Below, one piece after another: positions 34,673 to 43,205 of a stretch of 64,000 nucleotides of DNA. The DNA lies in contig NZ_AP018441.1 in NCBI RefSeq assembly GCF_009937975.1, positions 6,200,001 through 6,264,000 of the forward strand, read 5' to 3'. Origin of the DNA: Undibacterium sp. YM2. Its GTDB lineage: Bacteria > Pseudomonadota > Gammaproteobacteria > Burkholderiales > Burkholderiaceae_D. The notes under the pieces were generated by a model. It did not search any database and was not told the DNA's origin. It worked only from the letters and a program-made list of their open reading frames with translations. Position numbers and translations under genes: made by a program. Every line of letters begins with the position of its first letter. Position 1 is the stretch's first letter.

Positions 34673-36271
34673 CTACAAGGCAGCCCTGATCATATCCGCC
34701 GCCTTTTCCCCTATCATCATGGTAGGGGCATTGGTATTGCCGCCGATCAGGGTGGGCATGATGGACGCATCAACGACGCGCAAGCCTGTCATGCCATGCA
34801 CGCGCAATTGCGGATCGACCACGGCCATCGCATCCACGCCCATCTTGCAAGTGCCTATGGGGTGATACACGGTATCGCTGGTCTGGCGCAAGACTGCACG
34901 TATCTCATCATCGCTATGTACATTCGCGGTCTGGAAGTCGCTGGTGCGGGCTGCTACCAGGGCCGGTGCATCCATCAGTTTGCGCGTGAGTTTGAAGCCC
35001 TTGACCATGCTTTCTATATCATCCGGGTGTTCCAGGAAGCGCGGGTTGATCAGCGGCGCAGCCATGGGGTCTTTGCTTGCAAGTGTCACTTCACCTATGC
35101 TCTTGGGACGCAATAAACACATGTGGCAGGAATAGCCATGACCCAGATGCAGCTTGCGTGCATGGTCATCGAGCATGGCGAGCACAAAATGCAGTTGTAT
35201 GTCTGGGGCAGTCAGGCTGGGATCAGTCTTCAGAAAGCCGCCACCTTCAGCCCCGTTTGAAGTCAGCAAGCCACGTCGTTGGCTTTGATAGCGGCGGAAT
35301 TCTTTCACCATACGCAGGCTGCCTCCGGCAGAAATGCCGAGTAAGTCCAGACTCTTGGCGCGGTATTTGAAGACGAAATCCGGGTGATCCTGCAAATTCT
35401 GGCCCACGCCAGGCAAGTCATGTACCACGGGTATCCCCAGCGCTTGCAAGGCCTTGCCATCACCGACGCCAGACAGCATCAGCAATTGTGGCGTCTGGAA
35501 AGCACCTGCCGCCAGCAGGATTTCCTTGCCTGCCTTCAGGGTCTTGGTCTGTCCGCCCTGCCGGTACTCTACACCGATGGCGCGTTTGCCTTCAAACAAT
35601 ATGCGCGTCACATGGCAGCCGGTTTCCACTCGCAGATTATTGCGTTTGCCCATGTGCGGATGCAGGTAGCCACGTGCCGCAGTCCAGCGTTCCCCATTAT
35701 GCTGGGTGACCTGGTAGATGCCCACGCCTTCCTGCTCTTCGCCATTGAAGTCGGTATTAATATTGAAACCTGCCTGCCGTGCCGCTTCGAGATAGATTTG
35801 CTGGTAAGGATTGTCGCTGCGCAGTTCACTGACATGCAGCGGACCAGACTGGCCATGGTAGTGGCCACCATGGGTTTCGTTGTTTTCTGATTTTTTGAAG
35901 TAGGGCAAGACTTCATCATAAGACCAGCCAGTATTGCCGAGCGCTGCCCACTGGTCATAATCCTGTTTATGGCCACGGAGATACACCATGGCATTGATGC
36001 CCGAAGAGCCACCCAGCATCTTGCCGCGTGGCTGGTAACCGCGCCTGCCATTCAGGCCGGGTTGCGGTACGGTTTCAAATGCCCAGTTATTCAGTTTTGT
36101 CGGCAACATCGCCACCACACCCGCCGGGGTATTGACTACCCAGCTATCACCCTTGCCACCGGATTCGAGTATGGTCACATGCAGATTCGGGTCTTCCGTC
36201 AGGCGGCCAGCCACGGCACAAGCGCCGGAGCCGCCACCGACGACGATGTAGTCGGGTGTAGTAGTTGTCAT
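34673..36271 (-). CDS. GMC family FAD-dependent oxidoreductase (choline/alcohol dehydrogenase type)
   Basis: A 532-residue GMC oxidoreductase. The N-terminal FAD-binding site (VVGGGSGACAVAGRL), GMC signature 1 (GGSSGINAMVYLRGHKQDY), signature 2 (GAFQTPQLLMLSGVG) and the C-terminal catalytic His in VYHPIGTCKMG are complete. These enzymes oxidise alcohols or choline-like substrates with a quinone or oxygen acceptor. Resemblance is to the AlkJ/BetA-like group, but the substrate is uncertain. It is transcribed divergently from an AraC-type regulator 129 bases away, which is a likely controller. Confidence 0.9.
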   Translation of the reverse strand: MTTTTPDYIVVGGGSGACAVAGRLTEDPNLHVTILESGGKGDSWVVNTPAGVVAMLPTKLNNWAFETVPQPGLNGRRGYQPRGKMLGGSSGINAMVYLRGHKQDYDQWAALGNTGWSYDEVLPYFKKSENNETHGGHYHGQSGPLHVSELRSDNPYQQIYLEAARQAGFNINTDFNGEEQEGVGIYQVTQHNGERWTAARGYLHPHMGKRNNLRVETGCHVTRILFEGKRAIGVEYRQGGQTKTLKAGKEILLAAGAFQTPQLLMLSGVGDGKALQALGIPVVHDLPGVGQNLQDHPDFVFKYRAKSLDLLGISAGGSLRMVKEFRRYQSQRRGLLTSNGAEGGGFLKTDPSLTAPDIQLHFVLAMLDDHARKLHLGHGYSCHMCLLRPKSIGEVTLASKDPMAAPLINPRFLEHPDDIESMVKGFKLTRKLMDAPALVAARTSDFQTANVHSDDEIRAVLRQTSDTVYHPIGTCKMGVDAMAVVDPQLRVHGMTGLRVVDASIMPTLIGGNTNAPTMMIGEKAADMIRAAL

Positions 36272-36400
36272 ATTGTCTCTTAATATTATTGTGGTTCACA
36301 CTATATTGCCGAAATCTGAGTTCCGGTGTAGCTTAGGATATTAAATCTTCAGACTCCAGAACGTAAGGACAAATCCTGCCAGCTTGCAGCGAATGCGCAG

Positions 36401-37423
36401 ATGAACAACAAAGTGCTCTCAGTACAGGACGCAGTATTTCCGGCTCACCCGTTTTCGGGTCTGCTGGCGATAGGCCGTGAGCGTGACTGGCGTTTGCACG
36501 ACATGTTCCCGGCACTGGGCCTGAATGCAGAAGGTACGCCGCCTGAAGATGTACGCATCAGCTATGCGCAAGCCAGGGAGAGTTTGTTGCAGGCACGGCA
36601 TCATGGTGGCGCAGACCTGGGAATATTATCCGGTGCCCGCAAGTCTCTGCCTGCACTTGGTGCGATGGCGAGTGGCATGCTGGCGCAAGCGACATTGTCA
36701 GAGGCCATGTATTTTGGGCTGGAGTACCAGTTGATCGCCGGTGCCATGGTGCAATTGCAACTGGAGCCTGGCGAACACACATCGGTATTGACAGCCCGCG
36801 CCCTGTTTGATGATAGCGAGTTACAGGATTTCCTGGATGCCGATCACCTGGCAACCGCCATCAACGTCAGCCGTGCCCTGTGTGGTGCGACTCTGCAAAT
36901 CGACAAAGTAGAATTGCGTGGTAACAGGCAAGCCAGCCGTTCCGTTGCAGAAAATTTCTTTGGATGTCCCGTCGTCTATGGCGCAGATGTCAGCCGCGTC
37001 ATCGTCAGCAACAAGGTACTCGATACCTTCTTGATCAACCCTGACCCTGACCTCGCCGCCAACAGCAAAATGCGCTGCGATGCAGAGCTGGCCGCAGTCG
37101 GCTTGACAGGCAGGCAAAGCCTTTTGCACAAACTGGTCGGCTTGCAATGTGATTACCGCAGTGTGCCGGAACTGGCGAGCGCATTGGGCATCAGCGAGCG
37201 CTCCCTGCATAGACTGCTGGCGCGTGAAGGCTGTTCTTACTTCCAGATCGCAGAAAGCCTGCGTATGGAAAAAGCCAGGCATTATTTGCGTAACACCGAC
37301 ATGAGCCTGGACGATATCGCCGCACAATTACATTATTCAGACAGCCGCAGTTTTCGCCGTGCATTCAAACGGGCAGTGAATTTGACGCCTTCAGAATTCA
37401 GGTCTTTCATATTGGATGAATAG
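36401..37423 (+). CDS. AraC family transcriptional regulator
   Basis: A 340-residue regulator with an N-terminal ligand-binding domain of the arabinose-binding-like type (PF12625 style, LGILSGARKSLPALGAMASG) and a C-terminal double helix-turn-helix: ASALGISERSLHRLLAREG and DDIAAQLHYSDSRSFRRAFK, followed by LTPSEFR. Such proteins sense fatty or aromatic effectors or amino acids. Divergent arrangement suggests that it regulates the GMC oxidoreductase gene, and possibly itself, from the 129-base gap. Confidence 0.88.
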   Translation: MNNKVLSVQDAVFPAHPFSGLLAIGRERDWRLHDMFPALGLNAEGTPPEDVRISYAQARESLLQARHHGGADLGILSGARKSLPALGAMASGMLAQATLSEAMYFGLEYQLIAGAMVQLQLEPGEHTSVLTARALFDDSELQDFLDADHLATAINVSRALCGATLQIDKVELRGNRQASRSVAENFFGCPVVYGADVSRVIVSNKVLDTFLINPDPDLAANSKMRCDAELAAVGLTGRQSLLHKLVGLQCDYRSVPELASALGISERSLHRLLAREGCSYFQIAESLRMEKARHYLRNTDMSLDDIAAQLHYSDSRSFRRAFKRAVNLTPSEFRSFILDE

Positions 37424-37661
37424 TTGACGTTAAAAGGCACATGTAGAAATGCTGTTGCAAAGACGAGGCCTTAAATAACCTCTGAATTTTAAAATGTTCT
37501 ATGAGAGTTCTTCACGTGAGCATTTATTTTGTTTTTGCTATTCGTGGTTTGCCACCAATAAATATTATTTAGAAAATATTTATTAACACTATTTGTATAT
37601 TTTTGCAATACTTTGCATGTCTAATTACTCATTAGATGAATATTTTTTTACATATTTTTTT

Positions 37662-37665
37662 GGAG
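37662..37665 (+). promoter_or_regulatory. Ribosome-binding site of the leader-peptide gene
   Basis: GGAG lies 6 bases before the ATG at 37672. It decides this start over the in-frame ATG at 37636, which would put 12 unrelated hydrophobic residues before the leader motif. Confidence 0.75.
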
Positions 37666-37671
37666 TTTTAC

Positions 37672-37836
37672 ATGCAAGAATTAAACATGGCGGAAGTTCA
37701 GCAGGTTTCTGGTGGTTTTCTCCCTCTCCTTGTTATCGCGACTATTATTTTGACCGGTTGTGGTGGCCCTGCAGATGACAAAGAGAATAAAAATAAGAAA
37801 AAGATAGATGATGAGATTGAGAGATCTGGTGGCTGA
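37672..37836 (+). CDS. Double-glycine leader peptide, bacteriocin-like, 54 residues
   Basis: The first 15 residues, MQELNMAEVQQVSGG, match the class II bacteriocin/microcin leader pattern (hydrophobics at fixed spacing before Gly-Gly). Cleavage after Gly15 would release a 39-residue peptide beginning FLPLLVIATIILTGC, a single hydrophobic helix, then a highly charged, Lys/Asp/Glu-rich tail ending SGG. The segment ILTGC also resembles a lipobox, but the acidic N-terminus lacks the positive charge of a lipoprotein signal. It precedes the S9 peptidase gene by 108 bases on the same strand. No export ABC protein is nearby. Function unknown. Confidence 0.72.
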   Translation: MQELNMAEVQQVSGGFLPLLVIATIILTGCGGPADDKENKNKKKIDDEIERSGG

Positions 37837-37944
37837 TTTGATTTAAAAATTGCCGGGCTGAGTAAAGAAGCATTGTTCTTGGTTCGGTAATTTATTGATC
37901 TAAATACTAATGTAGTAATGTGAAATGCAGAGTACAAAAAAATA

Positions 37945-39996
37945 ATGAGAAAGTTACTTTTATATTTCATATTAGTGTCGTTTTGTTTGGCAATTTTTCT
38001 CTTATCTTTATTCAGGTACTCGATCCCGGTTAAGGGTTTGCAAGACCCTTTTTTCTATTTTCATCTGGATATGCTCAAACCTATTGCCAGATATGAGCAA
38101 ACTCAAAAGAGTGCAGATACTTTAAAAGCGCTTACCGGACAGAATATCTCCGTCGCCCACGTTGACGTTTATGATGCTGTTTCTGATCAACTATCAAAAT
38201 TCGAAGATAGTGTCGCTTACCCGGCGAGGATTGTTCCTGCGCTGATTGGACAAGGTTGCGAAGATTTACGCATTTCTTTACATGCGGGTGCCACTCACAA
38301 CATCAATGCAGCAAACTTGCAAACCATCATTGGCAATATCTGCAGATACAAAATAGATGATGTGAAATTTTCAGATGATTTGCAGACCATCGCTGTGCAA
38401 ATGCAAGGCTGGGAAAATGAGTCAGATCTTGTTATCCAAATTTTTTCACTGAGTTATCAGCAGCCCAGGCATATTCACACTTTGCAGGGACGATTGAAGA
38501 GACCTATGGCATTTGCTGCTGACAATGGAGTGCTGTATTCCAGCAATAGACTTGATATGCTGAAGGATAAAAAATGCCGGATAAATAAATGGCTTGCGGA
38601 GTCTGATAGCTGCATTTTGTTGGACAGTGACTTGCCATCGGCTGAGGTTAACAATGCCATGTTGTTGTACCGGTCAAAATCAAATGACAGAACATGGATA
38701 TCGTTTGTTCACGGGACAGACGACAGCGGCACTGTTTATGAGTGGAGTCAGAGCAAGGCAGGCAATGCATTTGTAACAACCGGCCTTGAAAATGTGTCAA
38801 AGCTCGTAGCAACATCAAAAGGAGTGTTATACGCCAAGGCTGATTCTCCGGCAAAAAAACAGTTGGCAAATGAAGTGCAGTTTTTTTCCTACGATCAAAA
38901 AGCCAAAAGTAAATTACTGGCTACTTACCCATTGCTGACCACAAAATTTATTAACAAGGATGACGCGTTTCTGGTGCTGAGCAAAAATGCTGCAGCGGAA
39001 AAATTTTTCTTGTCTGGCATAACTGAGCAAGGTGAGCATTTTTATGCCACCAGCAAGCAAGTGCAAGATGCAGCAGCAATAGAATTTTTACGCAATACAA
39101 ATAGCCGCTTTCCACGTTTGCGCTTGAGTGCATCAAGTGGTGAAATAAGTTATGGCTATGTTGACCAGGATGGTGAATTTATCAGTGAACAGAAAAAAAA
39201 TTATCCATTTAAAACCGATGTGCAGACCTATTTTGGCAAGAGTGTTGATGGCACTGAAGTACCTTGTACGATGATTAGAAGAGCCGGCTTGACCAGGCCT
39301 TTGCCTGCGGTCGTTAATGTGTATGCTGCTTATGGTGTGACGTTGCGGCCACAGTTCAGTGCAATGCAGGGCGTATTGTATGCCAACGAAATTGCCAGCA
39401 TTTATGCCCATGCGCGCGGCGGTGGTGAACTTGGAAGAAAATGGGCTGAAGAAGGCCGTGCCATCAAAAAGAGTAATGCCATTTTTGATACCGAGGCCTG
39501 CATCAATAAGGCCATAGAGCAGCAATGGATTATCGCGGGAAAAATTGTCACCACGGGTACCAGCGCTGGAGCGCCAATTGCAATGATGGTCGCCCTGAGG
39601 AATCCGGCCATCATCACAGGCGGATGGCTGGATGTGCCGTTCCTGGATACTGCAAATATCCATCATAATGACAGCATAGATGATGAAGCGTTTGGTAATC
39701 TGGGTTTGAAAGAAGAAGCTCAGGCAAGACGGCAGTGGAGTCCTTACCAGAATTTGTTGAAGTCAGATGCATCATCGGCCAGCTTTTTGATGACTTGCAG
39801 TGAAAACGATAAAAGAGTGCCCGCATGGCATTGCGCAAAGACAGATGCAGCGATCCGTCAATTTCATAAGAACATGTATTCTTTTCTTTACGTCGCAAGC
39901 AGGCAAACACATTTTTCGCTGCCGGACAAGTCTATTGAAAAGAGACAAAAGGATATGGTGGTCTTAGGGTTTCTGCTGAAGACTTTACATCCATAA
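37945..39996 (+). CDS. Membrane-anchored S9 prolyl oligopeptidase-type serine peptidase
   Basis: A 683-residue protein with an N-terminal signal anchor (LLLYFILVSFCLAIFLLSLF), a long beta-propeller-like region and a C-terminal alpha/beta-hydrolase peptidase domain of family S9. The expected elements are ARGGGELGRKWAEEGR, nucleophile Ser540 in TTGTSAGAP, Asp622 in SENDKRVPAWH and His656 in RQTHFS. The GxSxG form GTSAG differs from the usual GGSNGG. The AT-rich composition and weak ribosome site differ from flanking genes. It follows the leader-peptide gene and could process that peptide, by analogy with S9 enzymes in lanthipeptide and lasso-peptide clusters; this is inference. Confidence 0.88.
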   Translation: MRKLLLYFILVSFCLAIFLLSLFRYSIPVKGLQDPFFYFHLDMLKPIARYEQTQKSADTLKALTGQNISVAHVDVYDAVSDQLSKFEDSVAYPARIVPALIGQGCEDLRISLHAGATHNINAANLQTIIGNICRYKIDDVKFSDDLQTIAVQMQGWENESDLVIQIFSLSYQQPRHIHTLQGRLKRPMAFAADNGVLYSSNRLDMLKDKKCRINKWLAESDSCILLDSDLPSAEVNNAMLLYRSKSNDRTWISFVHGTDDSGTVYEWSQSKAGNAFVTTGLENVSKLVATSKGVLYAKADSPAKKQLANEVQFFSYDQKAKSKLLATYPLLTTKFINKDDAFLVLSKNAAAEKFFLSGITEQGEHFYATSKQVQDAAAIEFLRNTNSRFPRLRLSASSGEISYGYVDQDGEFISEQKKNYPFKTDVQTYFGKSVDGTEVPCTMIRRAGLTRPLPAVVNVYAAYGVTLRPQFSAMQGVLYANEIASIYAHARGGGELGRKWAEEGRAIKKSNAIFDTEACINKAIEQQWIIAGKIVTTGTSAGAPIAMMVALRNPAIITGGWLDVPFLDTANIHHNDSIDDEAFGNLGLKEEAQARRQWSPYQNLLKSDASSASFLMTCSENDKRVPAWHCAKTDAAIRQFHKNMYSFLYVASRQTHFSLPDKSIEKRQKDMVVLGFLLKTLHP

Positions 39997-40034
39997 AACG
40001 AGGGCTGGTAGCGCGTATATTTTCGTGGCTGTTT

Positions 40035-42368
40035 TTAACGATATACATCAAACTCAAACCAAAAAGTTGAACCCTGACCGGCTGTGCTGGTAAAGCCGAT
40101 TTGTCCGTGCATTTTTTCCAGCATGGCTTTGGTGATGGACAGGCCCAGGCCGGTGCCGCCTTTTTGCCGGGTGTCCGTGCCATCGGCCTGGGTGAAGGGT
40201 TCGAACAGGTGTTCCTGGAATTCCGGGGCGATGCCTACGCCTCTGTCCCGGACTTCAACACGGTAACGCGGGCCTTTGCCAAATACGCGCAATAACACTG
40301 TTTCGCCCTCGCGGGAAAACTTGGCGGCGTTGGAAATCAGGTTGGCCATGACTTGCATGAGCCTGTCATGGTCAGCCAGTATCCAGGCTTGTTGCGGGTG
40401 GTGGTCGAGTACCAGGTTGACCTTGAGTGAACTGGCATAAGATGTATGCAGTTCCAGCGCATTTTGTACCAGTGCAACGAGGTCCAGTGCTTCTGAGCGG
40501 AAGATCATTTTGCCGCTGGCCAGCTTGTCCATGTCCAGGATGTCATTGACCAGGGTGATCAGGCGCTTGCTGTTGTTGTGGGCGATGCGTATCAGGTGCT
40601 CGGCCTGTTTGGGCAAGACGCCGCTGACGCCGGATTCCAGCAAACTCAGGGACCCACGTATCGAAGTCAGAGGGGTGCGCAATTCATGGCTGACGACGGA
40701 AATGAATTCCGTCTTCAAACGGTTCATGCGCAGCCTGTCACTGATATCCATCGCAAAGGCTACCCAGCCACGCTCAGAATTTTCCAGATGGCTGAGACCT
40801 ACCAGGATGGGTACGCCGGTATTCCCGCTTTGCAGCAGCATGATCTCGAAAGGGGCGGTGGTGCCAGTCTGTATCAAGTCTTTATAGGCTTGCTGGCAGA
40901 TCTTCAGATCCTGTGGCGACAGCAAGGTTTCCCAGGCGCTGTCCTGGGTCAGCAGGTAATCCCTGTCATAACCGCTGAACTGGGTGAACACATCATTCAC
41001 GTCCAGTATCTGGCCTGCTTCATTGCCCTGGATAATGCCGATCAGGCTGGAATTCATCAACCTTTGCAGGCGCTGTTCGCTGGTGCGCAAGGCGTCCAGG
41101 GTTCCCCTTTGCTCGGTGACGTCTTCTATCATCCAGACGGCACCGCGCACATAGCTCTCGGTTGGCAGCGCACGTCCGGCCACGCGGCCAGTGAATGATT
41201 CGCCATTGAAGCGGCGCAAATGCCATTCAAGTTCCACCAGCTCATCAGCCAGCAAGCCAGGCGTGACCTGGGCACTGAAGGCTTGATAATCCTCTGGCCC
41301 CTGATACAGGAAAGTGGTTTTGACACCTATCATGGCTTGGGCATCAGGGAAGCGGCATAGCTCTGCCAGTGCCTTGTTGGCCCGAACGATGACACCATCG
41401 CTAACAAACATGATGCCCACTGGGGCATTGGTGATGAGGATTTCCAGTTCCCTGGCCAGTTCCTTATAACGGTTCTTGTTGGACTCAAGCAGCTCCTGGT
41501 TTTGCCTCAGCATTTCCTCGGTCTGTTTGCGCTCGGTGATATCGATGTGCGTACCAACCATGCGCAGGGGCTTGCCCTTGCTGTCCCATTCAACGATGCT
41601 GCCTAGCGACATGATCCAGCGCCACTCGCCAGCCTTGTTTTTTTGCCTGAACTCGGCGTGGTAATCGGCAGCGCCCTTTGCTGCTGCATGGGCTTTGTAA
41701 GCGTGTTTGAGATTCGCGACATCGTCGGGGTGGACACCAGTGCCCCAGAAATAATCCCAGAATTGCTGAGGGTGAGCAAAGTCGCGGGGATCGTGCCCCA
41801 GCATCTGCAAATATTCTGGACTGAAGCTGCCTTCGCCGGTTTGCAGGTTGATGTCATACAAGCCCTGGTTTGAGGCTTTCATGACCAGGCTACGCTGGCG
41901 TTCGGCGGCCAGCAGTCTTTGCTCGGTGAGTTTGCGTTCGGTATTGTCACTCAGGAAGCCATGCCACAGTACACTGCCATCAGGCAGGCGTTCCGGTGTG
42001 GCATCGCCAACGACCCAGCGATCGGGCTGGCCATCTGCAATGATGCGGTATTCCTGGTGCCAGGGGCTGAGTTCGGCAAAGGACTTGCGCACGGCCACGA
42101 TCATCTTTGGCAAATCATCGGGATGGATTTTGGCAAACATGAAGCTGGCATCTTCACGCAATTGCTCAGCCTTGACACCAAAAAAGGTTTCTACTGCTTC
42201 ACTGGCATAGGGCAGGCAAAAGCGGGCGTCCGGATAGCGGCGGAACTGATAAAACATGCCCGGCAGGCAGCGCGAGAAATTGGATAGCAGGGCGTGACTG
42301 CGTTGCAATGCCGCCAACTCGGTTTCTTCTGGTACAAGCTCGGCTGACATTGCAGGTAGCTCAGACAT
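40035..42368 (-). CDS. Multi-PAS sensor histidine kinase
   Basis: A 777-residue cytoplasmic kinase with no membrane helix. Four PAS domains (about residues 35-145, 155-285, 305-410 and 425-540) precede HisKA with the phospho-His in VVSHELRTPLTSIRG (about 560) and HATPase with DRGVGIAPEFQEHLFEPF and GGTGLGLSITKAML. There is no receiver domain and no response-regulator gene next to it, so it is an orphan kinase. The first PAS may bind haem or flavin, but no ligand residue is diagnostic. It is convergent with the S9 peptidase gene 38 bases away and precedes no obvious partner. Confidence 0.92.
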   Translation of the reverse strand: MSELPAMSAELVPEETELAALQRSHALLSNFSRCLPGMFYQFRRYPDARFCLPYASEAVETFFGVKAEQLREDASFMFAKIHPDDLPKMIVAVRKSFAELSPWHQEYRIIADGQPDRWVVGDATPERLPDGSVLWHGFLSDNTERKLTEQRLLAAERQRSLVMKASNQGLYDINLQTGEGSFSPEYLQMLGHDPRDFAHPQQFWDYFWGTGVHPDDVANLKHAYKAHAAAKGAADYHAEFRQKNKAGEWRWIMSLGSIVEWDSKGKPLRMVGTHIDITERKQTEEMLRQNQELLESNKNRYKELARELEILITNAPVGIMFVSDGVIVRANKALAELCRFPDAQAMIGVKTTFLYQGPEDYQAFSAQVTPGLLADELVELEWHLRRFNGESFTGRVAGRALPTESYVRGAVWMIEDVTEQRGTLDALRTSEQRLQRLMNSSLIGIIQGNEAGQILDVNDVFTQFSGYDRDYLLTQDSAWETLLSPQDLKICQQAYKDLIQTGTTAPFEIMLLQSGNTGVPILVGLSHLENSERGWVAFAMDISDRLRMNRLKTEFISVVSHELRTPLTSIRGSLSLLESGVSGVLPKQAEHLIRIAHNNSKRLITLVNDILDMDKLASGKMIFRSEALDLVALVQNALELHTSYASSLKVNLVLDHHPQQAWILADHDRLMQVMANLISNAAKFSREGETVLLRVFGKGPRYRVEVRDRGVGIAPEFQEHLFEPFTQADGTDTRQKGGTGLGLSITKAMLEKMHGQIGFTSTAGQGSTFWFEFDVYR

Positions 42369-42392
42369 GCCAGGTAGTCTTTTTCATACTAT

Positions 42393-42863
42393 TCAGCGGT
42401 AAAGGGCGGTGATTTCGTCAAAAAAATCATACACGCCCTGCTCGCTCATCTTGCGTGCATTCGACAGCTCGCCACCTTTGGAGGCAAACAGCACGCTATT
42501 GTCTGGCCTCAGCAAGACGGCAGCGGGTATGCCCTTCTTGGTAGGATTGCCATAAAAATCCACCAGCTCCTTGTTCTTGTCAAACTGGCCCACATTCACT
42601 TTAACGGTGATGAACTTGGTGGCTAGCAGAGGCTCATTCTTGCCATGCATGGATTTGTCGAGTTCCAGGCAATCCTTGCACCAGTTGGCACCAAAGATGA
42701 CCAGGACTTTTTTATCGACTTTTTTGGCTTCCGCCAGGGCCTTGTTGATCGCTGCCTGGGCGTCGGCGGTTTCATCATAAGCCTGAGGTGGGGCAGCACT
42801 GGCCGGGCTGAGGCCACATACCAGACTGAATGCAAAAAGCAGGGAAAGCAGTTTTTTCATCAT
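42393..42863 (-). CDS. Secreted thioredoxin-like protein
   Basis: A 156-residue protein with a signal peptide (LLSLLFAFSLVCGLSPASA) and a thioredoxin fold. The active site is WCKDC (about residue 61) in VLVIFGANWCKDCLELD, and the cis-Pro loop is GIPAAVLLRPD. This resembles the DUF255/thioredoxin_7 group of periplasmic reductants. The partner is unknown. Two ATG codons (42863, 42860) are adjacent. It ends 24 bases before the multi-PAS kinase gene on the same strand, so co-transcription is possible. Confidence 0.85.
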   Translation of the reverse strand: MMKKLLSLLFAFSLVCGLSPASAAPPQAYDETADAQAAINKALAEAKKVDKKVLVIFGANWCKDCLELDKSMHGKNEPLLATKFITVKVNVGQFDKNKELVDFYGNPTKKGIPAAVLLRPDNSVLFASKGGELSNARKMSEQGVYDFFDEITALYR

Positions 42864-43205
42864 TAATCCATTAGAAAATGCAGGAAAAAGCGATAAATGC
42901 AGGATGAGTCTATCTTAGCTTAAACAGAGTGTGGCTGTAATTCTCTGTTTGCTGGAAAATCGGGTTTTGCTGTATGTATGTTCAGTTATTTGTGCAATTC
43001 AGGATAAAATAGCTTATTCCTGTTTTTAATCCAGTTTTTGATCTTGTTTTTAATTTCGCTTTTTAATCTTATTTATTCTTTAAGTGGCGCAGTTCTTGAA
43101 AATGTTTATACAGTGCGCAGTGTGGTGGTCTTGCTACCCAGTGGCAGCTAATGATCAGTCGCACGACGCAGACCATGATGCATTGCAAGGTAGTGCTTGA
43201 TTGCC
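42864..43205. other. AT-rich noncoding interval upstream of the Y-family polymerase
   Basis: This 342-base gap between divergent genes holds T-rich, slightly repetitive sequence (TTTTTAATC repeats near 43020-43080). No gene is evident. One weak LexA-like palindrome lies at 42970-42985. Confidence 0.55.
42970..42985. promoter_or_regulatory. Possible LexA-like operator
   Basis: CTGTATGTATGTTCAG matches the CTGT-N8-ACAG pattern at seven of eight fixed positions. It lies 220 bases before the polymerase start and 107 bases before the thioredoxin gene. Distance and the single mismatch make it tentative. Confidence 0.25.

Noticed and set aside
43020..43080. T-rich TTTTTAATC repeats as an origin or iteron array
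   Set aside because: Only a few irregular copies, with no DnaA boxes visible; more likely low-complexity intergenic DNA.
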